Below, in pieces: positions 48,966 through 59,551 of a stretch of DNA of 64,000 nt (positions are counted from its first letter, which is position 1; the number at the start of each line of letters is the position of its first letter). The DNA lies in NCBI GenBank assembly GCA_023375675.1, contig JALQBC010000015.1, positions 124,001-188,000 of the forward strand, in the 5' to 3' direction. Under the pieces are notes generated by a model. That model searched no databases and was not told where the DNA came from. It was given only the letters and a program-made list of their open reading frames with translations. The position numbers and the translations under genes are program-made. Source of the stretch: Cytospora piceicola. Its lineage: Eukaryota > Ascomycota > Sordariomycetes > Diaporthales > Cytosporaceae.

Positions 48966-51900
48966 CTACTCCGAATTGCCAAGCGCCTGCAGCGCCTGCC
49001 CCAGCGGGAGCACTTTCAAACTCCTCGCCCTCTTCAGGCCCCCGGGATTCGCCGGCCCTCCTGCACTCACGGGCGTTGCGGTGTTATTGCTGTTAGGCAG
49101 CATCTTGGTCGGGCTCCAGTCGTCCCTCCACTTGCGGAAACAACTCCTCATGTCCCTTGGGATGCCCTCCATGACGACTGTGGAAACGGGCACGAAGGGT
49201 CGGTCCTCCATCCCTGCGGCGAGGATAGCATACTCCTGCGCAAAGTCGAGCGCGTTATGGAAGGAGGCGTACTGCGATTGCGCCTCTCGCCCGATGATGA
49301 TGTACATCTCGAAGAAGGCGTCGAGGACGTAAATCTTGCTGGGGGAGAGATCAGACTGGCTGAAGGGGTTCAGTTCGATGATCTGTTTGGGTTGGTTAGT
49401 TGTCTGCATGCTATACATCCCGTCTTCTGGAGAAAGAACGTACCTGTCTTCGATCGGCTGACTCCGAGCAGAAAAGCCTGCCGCAGTACTTATCATAGCT
49501 CGGCTTCAGCCTCCAATGGTCCGCAGAACTCATCTTCCTGGCGCCACCGAAAAGGTTCCAGAAGTCATCCGGCTCCTGGCCCTCCTCAATGTCGATCAGC
49601 TCCCCCATGACCGCAAGGTCCATCCCCACTAGCTTCGCGCAGCTCACTTCGTCGATACCGGAGCCCTTGCCCTTCCACAGGTAGCATTTGCCCTGCTGGG
49701 TGATTAGGTAAGGAAATCCAGAGCAGAGAGTGTTGGGTGCAAAGTCCACCTCGTCAAAGACGATCTGGCCCATGTACTGCCTTCCACAGAGCATGTTAGG
49801 GGCGAGTGAGTCGTACTTGTTGCTCGATCCACGACGAATGATTACTATCCCGCCGAGAGCTTGAATAAACTCGGCCGTCTCCTTGCCTTGATGCATTTTG
49901 ATGAGAGTGCCGCCCATTGATCGTGCCTCCTTGTTGATGAAGACATGCGCGTCCTCAATTGCAGAAGTGGCGACCTCATCACCCGCCCAGAAGTATACTT
50001 CGGAAATCCTCTTGCCTGTCTCGTTGGTGAAAGTATGAGGGCAGATGTACATCTCACGCTCAAAAAGCACACGCTCGTGATGACTTGGCACATGTATTTT
50101 CTTGCCTTGCTCTGTCACCTGGAACAGCTGTGCCTTCTGTGTTCGTACAACGGAGCCGCCGTTGGAGCGGTTCATGAGAACCTCAACTGCGTCGACGTTG
50201 TAGTTCCGTCTAGGTCGCTCGTTGCCGAAGAAACCATTCAACATCGCAGACACGTCACCTGCACTCTTGGAGAGAGACCGTGACAGGAGATGCCGGGATG
50301 GTGATGCTACCGGGGACGCTTGAGCGGATGTGCTAGGAAGGGGAGGCAGTTCCCGCGAGGTAATTGTCTTTGCCGTCGACCTCCGACGCAGGTTCAAAGG
50401 CTCTGGAACCACCTCTTCCGCTGGTCTCGCTGGTAGAGGTTTAGTGGGCGTAATGGATCGACCGAACCTTGTGGCTCCATTGCCCAGAGACACAGCAGGC
50501 TGCGAATTGACCTTTTCGGGTTCAGGCAGTTTTCGCGGGCCCATTGGCACCCCAAATGGTTTCCTGGTAGGAGTCGGTGACCGCACTGGGGATCGCACTG
50601 GAGATCGTACTGGGGACCGCACTGGCTCTGGTTCACTCTTAGGAGCCGGTAGACTTGGTATATTTGCCTCATCGAAGAACTTTGACATTCTCTTCGTGTC
50701 GAGCTTTCGAGTGGGTGCAGGTTGCTCGTCGATCTTCCCGTCGGCAGGCTGGGCCTCGGCAGCAACGGCAGCAGCTTGGTTGTCAGCCTTCCTCGGAGAA
50801 ATAGGGGTAGCCACCTTTGGCCGTGACGAGTCCAGCCAAGGACCTTCCCTGCTGGTAGTTGTAGGCTCTCGCTCTGGGAAGCTCTCCTTCAAGCCTACTG
50901 GGGATATTTCCCGCGGTTGGTCCTTGGCCATTGCAGCCTTGAATAGCTCCACTCGGGACACTGTGGGAGACTTGGAGATTGGCTTAGGCGGTACGGCTGG
51001 TTCCGGTTCTGGTTCCTGAGCTGGTGTAGGTGGCAAAGGCTTCTCAGCTTCTACTTCTTTCGCCACAGGCTCCTTGTTCTCAGGTACTAACGATAAAGGC
51101 GCAGCTGGCGCGGTAGGCTCCGTTGGCTCGGCAGGCACATCGGGCTCGGCAGGTTGAGCGGGCTCGGCAGGTTGAGCGGGCTCCATGGGTTGAGAGGGCT
51201 CCGTAGACTGGGCAGACTCTGTGGGCTGTACTTCGGGCTCCGTAGGTTGGGCAGGCTCGGGCTCGACGGGCTCGACGGGCTTGACGGGCTCGACGGGCTC
51301 GACGGGCTCGACAGACTCGGCAGACTCGACGGGCTCGACAGGCTCGACAGGCTCGACAGGCTCGACAGGCTCGACAGGCTCGACAGGCTCGACAGGCTCA
51401 ACAGGCTGAGCAGGCTCGACAGGCTCGACAGGCTCGACAGGCTCCGTAGGTTTCGCAGGCTCGACAGGCACATCAACCACGGAGTTAAGTGCTTCTGCTG
51501 GCTGAAGTACCGATGTTGGAGCCTTCCTTCGTGGACCACGAGCACGACCCTTGGTCAGGTGTTCCAATTTTGGCGCTGGTCCTGGTTCTTTAGCCGCGTC
51601 AGAGACGCCCGTTCCCGAAAATGTGCCGGGAGCCTTTGTGGCTGCGCCACCTGGCCCAGGGGGGCCGCGAGATAGTATACCAGCCAATGCCGGGTTGAAC
51701 CGTTCTGCTAATGCGCTACCTCCCAGTTTGCCCGGCAGTCGACCTGGTACACTCTTCTCTTTTGGCAGGATTGGCGAAGACGCTTCTTCCGCTCTGTCAC
51801 CTCCAAATCTGTTCGACAATCGACCTGGTACACTCTTCTCCTTTGGCAGAATTGGCGAAGGGGCTTCCTCTGTCTTCTCGCCTCCAAACTTGTTCGGTAA

Positions 51901-54900
51901 CCGACCTAGTACACTCTTCTCCTTGGGTACGATGGGTGAAGATGCTTCATCAGCCTTCTCAGCTCCGAATTTGTTAGGCAACCGGTTCAGTACACTCCTT
52001 TCCTTTGGAACGTTTGGTAGAGGTGCTCCACCTGCCTTCTCACCTCCAAATCTGTTGGGGAATCGGTTTAGTACACTCTTCTCTTTTGGCAGGCTTGGTA
52101 CAGGTGCTTCATTTGCCTTATCTTCCTTTGTTGGAGTTAGATCTTCTTTGATCGGAGAAGGGTCCTCCTCAGCCGGAGAAGGCTCCTCTTTAGTTAGAGA
52201 TGGCTCTTCCTGGACTGCATTTGGCTCCTCTTTGGCGGGAGTTGGCTCCTCCTTGACGGGGGTCGGCTCTTCGTTGGCTGGGGACGGCTCTTCGTTGACC
52301 GGAGTCGACAGTCCATTGACTGAAGCTGACTCTTCCTTGATTGAAGCCTCTTCGTTGGTTGTCGGAGGCGAAGTGAATGAGAGCATGCTAGACCTTGACG
52401 ACTGGAAGGCCTTCGCAGATGCTTCGGAGGGTGACTTCACAGTGGAGGTGTCCCGTGAGTGGGAAAAGTGGGAAACCGAGCCGGACCGAGTCATCGAGGC
52501 CCTCTTCGCCAGTCCCTCGGGAATGGACTGTTCCTGGGGCGTTCTCGCAGTTGGCGAGATGCTACGGCCCTCCTCCTTCGCTTGCTGGAAATCTGCTTTC
52601 TTCTTGAGGATCGCATCTTTGAACTCGTCCTTTTTCTCATATGGCTTGGGCCCGCCCGTCGTATTCAACGCAGACTTGCCCTTGACAATGTTGTCCTTGA
52701 GCGGATCCGGAGGCACAAAGTTCTGAGTCTTTGCTCTTCGGAGTTTACCAAACACGTTTGCCAGCTCATTCGCCGGTTCCTTATTGTCTTCCCTGCTAAC
52801 TGGCTCCTTGCCAATCGTAGTACCTCTGGGTCGTAACCCTGCCCTGAAGTCATTCTTCGTTGGCGTCTCCGGCTTCTCTTGCTCAAGCAAGGGACTGACG
52901 GAGCCGCGTCGCACTGGTTCCTTGCTTTCTTCCTTGCCAAGCGTAAGACCTCTGGGTCGTAGCCCTGCCCTGAAGTCATTCTTCAAAGGCAAAGCCGGCT
53001 TCTCCTGCTCAAGCGCCGGAACTGGTGGCACAGTAGGAAACGCAGAAATCGCAGGAACCGTTGGACTGACGGAGCCAGGCCGAGCCTCCTCCTTGTTCTC
53101 TTCCTTTCGGGCATCTTTGCCTATTGTTGCGCCTCTGGGTCGCAACCCTGCCCTGAAGTCTTTCTTCAGTGGCTCCGTGTTCTCCTGATCAATTGCAGGA
53201 ATTGGTGGCACAGCAGGTATCGCAGAAATCGCAGGAACCGTTGGACTGACGGAGCCAGGCCGAGCCTCCTCCTTGTTCTCTTCCTTTCGGACATCCTTGC
53301 CTATTGTTGCGCCCCTGGCTCGCAATCCTGTCCTGAAGTCTTTTTGTGGTGCTTCAGTCTTCTCCTGATCAAACACGGGAAGCGCAGGAAGCGCAGGGAT
53401 GGTGTGGGAGTCTCGCCGCCCTGGTTCCTTGATTTCGTCCTTTCGAATATTCTTGCCTATTGTTGCGCCTCTGGGCCGCAATGCTGCCCTAAAGTCACTC
53501 TTGGGTGGCACCTCCGGCGTCTGCGGCTCAGCCGCGGGGAGCGCGGGATTGGTGACGGACCCGCGCCGGGCCGGCTCCTCTGTGTTACTAAGAACCGGTT
53601 TTTCAAGCGCCGGGCTGGTCTTGGGGAAACCAGACCGAAGACCCGGGGTTAGCGGCTTTTCGCCCGCTAGGCTTGGTGATGGCAGACCGCTGTAGCTAGA
53701 AGGCTTAACGGCTGTCCCCAGTGGCGCGGGCCGCACGAGACCGCCCGTCTTGACCTCGTGCTTTTTGGTTATAGAGCCAGCACGACCAAGATCAACACTG
53801 GAATTCTTGGCCCTCTCCGCCTTGGCTTTGTTCAATTCCACCATCCATGCAGGCTGATGGCTCGGAACTGCAGGTTTCGGCTTCGGCGACTCGGGCTTGT
53901 TCAAGGCAGCATCGAGCCAGGATCCCTTGGTTGGACTCCATCTTTTTGGGTCCATCGTCCTGGACGGGGTTGTTGGCAGTGTGTTGTCGTCAACAGATTC
54001 CGCTTCTGGAGCGGGAAGGCTATCGCTATGTGAAGTCTCCTCTGGTGGTGGCAAATCCCTTGCATGGCTTGAGCTTGGCCTCGAACGGCTTTCTCTGGAC
54101 CTACTGACCGGTCGCGGAGAGGACTCCGGCCCTGGACTCGTAGGGACACCTTTGTTGTCGAAACTATTCCGGTTTCCACCGCGTTGTAGACCTGGAGTTG
54201 TAACACTCCATCTCTTGACGCTATCTGTGCGCTTCATCATGGCGCTCTGTACAAATCCACCCATCCCTTTAGTGGGAGATGGAGATCGAGTCGGTGAGCT
54301 GGGGCCAGACCCTTCATGATCAGTCTGTATATCAGCTGGCGGGCCCAGCTTCTGCGCCTCTGTCATGGGCAGGGGGGAGGCAAGCGTGCCTGAGCTTGTT
54401 TGCGAGGCTGGCCGTTCTCGTTTTGGCTCCTTTTCGGGTTCGGTAGGCGTAGGTTGCGACATTCCCGGTAATTGTGCGTGAGCAGACGACATGTCGACTG
54501 TATCAACGTCCTCTACCTGATTCTTGCGGTAGGCAGCAGAGTTCGCTCCTCGATCAGCGGTCTGACGAAACCAAGCAGGATCCTTGGAGGCTAATGCTTC
54601 TGAGATCTGGTCCCGAGAAGGGGCGTGGTCTGGAGAAGCGGCCTCTGCAGGTGTATTATTTGATGATCGGGCGGCGGCGTTTTCGGCCGCAACTATTGAC
54701 AGCGGGCGTGACCTTGGACGATCTGGACCCTGGGACGGCGGTCTCCTTTGCCACGACAGGGCGGGTGTCTTTGTCGATAGAGCACTCGATGGCGAAGATG
54801 AAATACTTGTTCGCTTTGGTTCGTGGTCGAGAACGGTCTCCTTAATAGGGGAAGTGGGACGTGCTGAGGACAGATCCATTGTTTCGGCGGGCGGAGAGGT

Positions 54901-55400
54901 AATAGTACTCGTCTGGTCTTGCAGGGCAGCAGAGAGGGCCGGTATTGGGGAAGAAACACGGTCCTCTGTGCTTTGGGATGTCGAGTGTTTGCGACGCGAA
55001 GACGGTGGTGGGGTGTTCGCTGGCGACGATTTCTGAGGGGAGATGGATCTTGCGCGCTCTGAACAACACAGGTCAGCTTATCAGCACCCAAATCGAACAG
55101 AAGTGGCGCATTGTTTTCCACCCGAAAGATATGTGAGACAAAACAAAAATAGATGGCAAGCCGCGACCATGGTTTACAGCCAGACGAGGCTGGGTGCCCA
55201 AAGCGGCGGTAAGGGCCAGGACGCCATCAACGAAGTGCAGGTCAGACCAGATCAGGCTTACCTTCACGGCGTGCCTGACGCTCCTTTCTCTGCTGCAACA
55301 GCTTCTCCTCCCGCTCCCTCGAACGCGCCTCCTCGTCCTCGTCACGGCTGTGGTTCAGCTGCTCAACTGATCGCAGAAAGTCGGATACCTCGTTGGACAT
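48966..55400 (-). CDS. DUF4045-gelsolin domain protein with repeat-rich linker (2,056 aa)
   Basis: Three exons: 55400-55262, 55058-49444 and 49382-48966, 6,171 nt. The N-terminus (MSNEVSDFLRSVEQLNHSRD, then REREEKLLQQRKERQARREGERARSISP) is a charged helix typical of the fungal DUF4045 family. About 1,550 mostly disordered Ser/Pro/Lys/Glu-rich residues follow, with four repeat arrays annotated separately. The C-terminus (about 1600-2040) holds gelsolin/villin-like repeats (VYFWAGDEVATSAIEDAHVF, KCYLWKGKGSGIDEV, IYVLDAFFEMYIIIGREAQS), which in animal relatives bind and sever actin in a calcium-dependent way. Probable cytoskeletal role at hyphal tips or septa, by inference from the domain. The splice at 49443 joins SADRRQ to IIELNPFSQSDL. 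Confidence 0.92.
51260..51450 (-). repeat. 9-bp minisatellite encoding Pro-Val-Glu repeats
   Basis: About 20 units of GGCTCGACG/A on the plus strand, encoding tandem PVE/EPV on the minus strand inside the DUF4045-gelsolin gene. Units differ mostly by G/A at one base. Unit length is a multiple of three, so copy number can change without breaking the frame. Confidence 0.9.
51700..52110 (-). repeat. Five repeats of a KEKSVLNRLPNRFGGEK-type unit
   Basis: Coding repeat with a period of about 26-27 residues in the gelsolin gene; each unit has K-E-K/R-S-V followed by a basic RLPNKFG-like box. The repeats resemble short linear binding motifs. Confidence 0.85.
52130..52310 (-). repeat. EEPSP/KEEPTP-type heptad-like repeats
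   Basis: A run of units such as NEEPTPVKEEPTPAKEEP in the gelsolin gene, about seven residues each, acidic and proline-rich. Confidence 0.8.
52790..53510 (-). repeat. Five repeats of a KDFRAGLRPRGATIGK unit
   Basis: Each copy has F-R-x-G/A-L-R-x-R-G followed by T-I/L-G-K and acidic spacer sequence. Two neighbouring copies share long identical DNA stretches (about 53040-53120 and 53220-53300), pointing to recent duplication or gene conversion. Confidence 0.88.
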
Positions 55401-56431
55401 TGTTGGGGAGGAGACCGTGAGGATTGGTGGGGAGAAAGGATCAAAGAGGTGGAAGTGCAGCGATTGGCCGGCGACATATGGACACGGCAACGGCACGACA
55501 CGATATTATACGACACGAAGACGCGAGTTGTGTGTGTGTGTGTGTGTGTGTAAACAAGGAGGGTTGTGTATCCCTGACTGAGTACCTGACAGGGCTGCAG
55601 TGCAAGTATGGCAATGTGATGTAGAGAAAGGAGTATGTATGAACGAGGTTCTGTTACGCTCACGTCTGCAAGAAGAAAGTCGACCTACATTAGCGTATGT
55701 GTGCAGAGAATATGCAGCTGGGGGCACAGTTCAGGTCTCAGGTAGACAGGTAGGGCAGCCCAACCAATGTTGCATTGCAGGTCCGAGGATTCCAGGGATT
55801 GAGACTGGGCTGACAGTCTGTCTGACAACGGGCTGGATGGACGGTGACGGTGACGGATTGCGGCAATCTACTCGAGTGGGTTACGGTGGGCTGTACCCGC
55901 CTAGCCCGCCCATTCTCTCTGGCAACGCCCCAGATTTGGTGGGTCCCGAGGCTGGGTTGGCGCCCGAAAGCCGCCAGGTCCACTAAAGGTACGCTAAGAC
56001 ATCCTGCAACCGCCGCCTGGGTGGTAAAAAAAACAGCTGCCAAGGATGGAGACCATGGATGCTAAAGAACCAAGGTTAATATCATGGTATTCCAGTATAT
56101 AGATCCATGGCGTCGAAACATACAATATCTGATATAAAGTATGCTTATACATACCTGGACAGTTGGGGTTGGTATTCTGGTCACGTTGCACGCTTTTCGA
56201 ACTATCTAATTGCCCTCTTAGTCCACTCTCGTTCCTGAAATGCTCCTGACTCCCCCGGCTCCGGAAAGGAATGCTGCACGGTGGAGGCACTGCCCAACGC
56301 CGCCAAAGGGAACCACCACGGATAGGACGGTGATCCGTCCGGTGCAATCCCGGGGTGCCCGTGAAACCGTGACGACAGCTTCAGTATCATTATGTACGTA
56401 TGTACTAGGTATGTACTAGGTGTCTAGGAAT
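55401..56431. other. Intergenic spacer with a (GT)n microsatellite
   Basis: Upstream region of the gelsolin gene and downstream region of ARL2. No gene supported; 55600-55990 is open in one frame but has no domain. Confidence 0.5.
55530..55551. repeat. (GT)11 microsatellite
   Basis: Uninterrupted GT dinucleotides about 130 nt upstream of the gelsolin-gene ATG. Confidence 0.95.
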
Positions 56432-57248
56432 CTAGTACAGGAAGAGCCTCGCCTTAGCATCTTCTACGACCCATGCCAAGCCCTCCTTGAGGTTGGCCCC
56501 CGTCATTGCGCTACACCGCAGTATATGCCAACGGTGCGTCCGGATGTTCTCGAGCTTCAGTGCTTCCACTATCTCTTCTCCTGTCATGCACCCCTGAACG
56601 TCTGTCTTGTTTGCAAACACCAGCAAACTGGCCCCGGAAAGCCTCTTCATGTTCTCGAAGTCAGCATTCAATCGTGAAAATACACACATAAAATAAAAAG
56701 ACACTAGCAAACACAGATGGGAGACGCACCTCTTCCTGCAACAGCCCGTGTAATTCGGTTTTGCAGTCCTCGATTCTCAACCTGTCTGTTGCATCGACCA
56801 CCCAGATCAAGGCGTCTGTCTTCTCGAAGTAATTTCTCCAATATGATCGGAGCGTCTTCTGGCCGCCAACGTCCCCTATTTCCCGTTCAGCAGTCATTTC
56901 AAACGACGTGATACACCGTCATGGACTGACATATGTTCAGCTTATATCTATGCGGAAGGCAAGTCAGCACATATCCAAGGCAATAACCAGATGGGCCTTG
57001 TGAGAATGCTCACCCCTCGTAGTCAATCGTCTTGATGATGAAGCCGAGGGTAGGGCTGACGGTATTGACATCCTCGCCCATAATTTTCTTGACGATGGTG
57101 GTTTTGCCGGCATTGTCCAGGCCCCTGGCTGGGATGTTAGCAACCTGGATCTTTCAAGAGCGTGGTCAGCTAGGTAGGCGCTTTCTCACAGCATCAAGAT
57201 CCTGAGCTCCTTATCCTTCAGCCTGGCTTTCCTCAGAATGGAGAGCAT
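56432..57248 (-). CDS. ARL2: ARF-like small GTPase ARL2 (181 aa)
   Basis: Five exons: 57248-57190, 57124-57014, 56947-56931, 56875-56730 and 56644-56432, 546 nt. Exon 3 has only 17 nt. The joined protein has the P-loop GLDNAGKT (21-28), switch [11 protein letters not shown], the switch II/G3 box LNIWDVGGQ (built from exons 3 and 4), the G4 motif NKTD and the G5 region [26 protein letters not shown] is characteristic of ARL2/Cin4/Alp41, which control tubulin folding cofactors and microtubule assembly. Glycine at position 2, needed for myristoylation in many ARFs, is absent (ML start), as is usual for non-myristoylated ARL2. NKTD instead of NKQD is a small variation. Length matches the family (about 184 aa). 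Confidence 0.93.
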
Positions 57249-59551
57249 CTTTCCTATCGATATGGACCGTGATGGTAACTTTGCAGGTCACAACCGTTCG
57301 AGGCGTGCCTGAGCAGTTACTTACTTACCGTACCATGGAATATGAAACTCCAAGGGTTCGGGTTAGCGATTGAATGGCAATTCTCACGTGATTTGCAATC
57401 AAGTTTTCCCCCCTTTTCCAGAAATCCATGGAGTATAGATGTACTAATTACCTACCTAGGTACCTAGGGTAGGAGGTATGTATGCTCTTCAATATCGGTC
57501 TCGAATCGGCCTCGAACTGGCCTCGACTCGGCGCCTTCCTTTGCTTCCAAAGTCTACCCGCCTTCAAGGATGGCCTGATTCAATTGCCATGGGGCATTAT
57601 GGATTACCAGAGGTAGGACGCAAAGTCATCACAATGGGAAGTAGTGTTTAACAGGTTGGCATTCGGTGTGTGGAGTAAAGAGACGTCCCAGGTAATTATA
57701 AGATCTTGTCAGGCTGGTACTCAGGGTAGGTCTCAAGGTCTCTGGTTATTTTTGTTTTGCAGGGTTGAGAACACCGGTTCGTCTTTAAGAGCACCGCCTT
57801 CTAGGGCTCTAAGGTTACAAGGTTCCAAGGTTGTTAAGCACAAGGTCATGCCTAAGTAAGTTACCTAGGTACTTATGAAAGCCCCTAGGTCTTAAGTTAA
57901 GGAGGTATAAGTACCATACCGCGCGGACGGGTCTTTTAGAAACTGTTCAGGACCATTTTTAGCTGACGTTAAGAGGTATACTATACTAAGGGTAGGAAAC
58001 CATTTCTGAGCCAAATCAGTTCAAAACTTTTAGACGGTACCGTACGAAAGCTAGGTTACTGTATAGAAGTAATATTTATAGCGGTAAAAGGCCGGAATTA
58101 CTTCGGGCTTTTTTCTGGCCGTCGTAGAATTAAAAGGGGGTCTGTTTCCTCTTGTTACATTTCTCTTCTCACGTAAAGCGAGGTAGCTACGTCGGTAGGG
58201 AGCCGTGGAAAGCTAAGGAGCCGTGGGGATTGATTGATCACTCTCGTGTGATTCTTACCGGTGGTGTTCTTTCCTTGAATGTTTACAACCTGCCTACCTA
58301 CCTAGGTACCTAGAGGAAGGCACGGTCCTTCAAAACGATATAAAACCTCGAAATGATATAAAGCCTCGAAATGATTCAAAGCTTTGAAATGTTTTGACTA
58401 AAAGACTATGGCAAGCTGACGTTGGGCCGGAAATGGTTTTAGCGCCCCTACACCGTGCCCACTACTATTTCAGAAAGGGTCGCCTGCGCGGTATGGTATG
58501 TCCAGGTGATCACAGCTTAGGAGATTTAAGCCTCCGTTAGTAATCCCTACTCAATCAGTTTTAGGTACCTATAGATAGGCTCAGCTTAATTATTCTTGAG
58601 TTCACTTAGCTATTATGCTTTAGATGCAATTTTATTTGTCGTCTGATATACCTAGGTACCTAGCTACCTAAGTAGGGACTTAAGTTTATATATCTTTAGG
58701 TGGGCACAGCTTAAGGAAGTTACGCTTCTGTTAGGTGTTGTGCTTTCCCTATTGGTGGTGTGGCAGGAGTACCTGGGTACCTTTCATTGTCCCATCTATT
58801 ATAACGACTCTCACATGCCGGGCTATTATTCGCACCTTGAATATCTACCTCCTCCCAGTACTTTCCCTAAAGCTTGCCTATTTTCTAAATACCAACCTAA
58901 ATACCCATCTGAACTCTGAACGCCAGATATATTCCCAACTCCATATCAACTCAGAGCAAAGGGGGATCGAGGCTTTCGGCTGACATCTCTACCTATTGAA
59001 GTATCGGTGTTTCCTCCTTCACATCATCCATCTCTATTCGACTACCTTCACGTTATCACTCGTGAAGGCCCCTCTTTTTCTTTGAGAAAACGCGCTCTCA
59101 CGTCTCGTCACGTCGAAAGGTCTCGCGACAAGCATCAACAAATTGCCAACATCAACCAAAGGCCTTTCTGTGGCTATATCTATCTGTAAGCATAAGCAAC
59201 TACCAATACTCACTACTACCTCCCACACCACATATACAGAGAAGAATGAAGATACTTCATGTAGCGGACATCCTGTTCACTGTAAGAGCCAGTATCGCAG
59301 GATTGTATTCATGCCAACATCTCCAAAGTCCATCCAGTTTTTCAAGGCTAACAAGCTTGACACAGTTCTGCTTCATACGATTGTGTGGCTTGTTTTTGCC
59401 CTCGGAAGCTTCTGGTTTCATCTTGTTTCTTGCATAGCCTAGTAAGCAAGTTCTGGGATGCTCTGAGATAGTACTCGGTATCTTCTTAGTAACTATAGCT
59501 GACTTGTGCCTCTTCACAGACCTTCGTTTTTGAGTAACTTGGCGACCCAAA
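57249..59551. other. Long divergent intergenic region, palindrome-rich and T/A-rich
   Basis: 2.3 kb between ARL2 (-) and the GNAT gene (+). Exact TACCTAGGTA copies at 57454, 57862, 58300 and 58649. Imperfect tandem CCTCGAAATGATATAAAG units at about 58336-58397. Two related CACAGCTTA/GGA...AAG words at about 58510 and 58705. C/T-rich leader-like sequence begins near 58990. A GTAAGC donor near 59442 and a GCTGAC...TTCACAG acceptor ending near 59520 could form a 5'-UTR intron of the GNAT gene. Confidence 0.5.
58336..58397. repeat. Short imperfect tandem repeat (about 18-nt unit)
   Basis: About three diverged units around CGAAATGATATAAAGCCT, in an intergenic region. Confidence 0.6.

Noticed and set aside
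51551..52726. 391-codon plus-strand frame
   Set aside because: Antisense to the repeat region of the gelsolin gene; the opposite strand has conserved domains and splicing.
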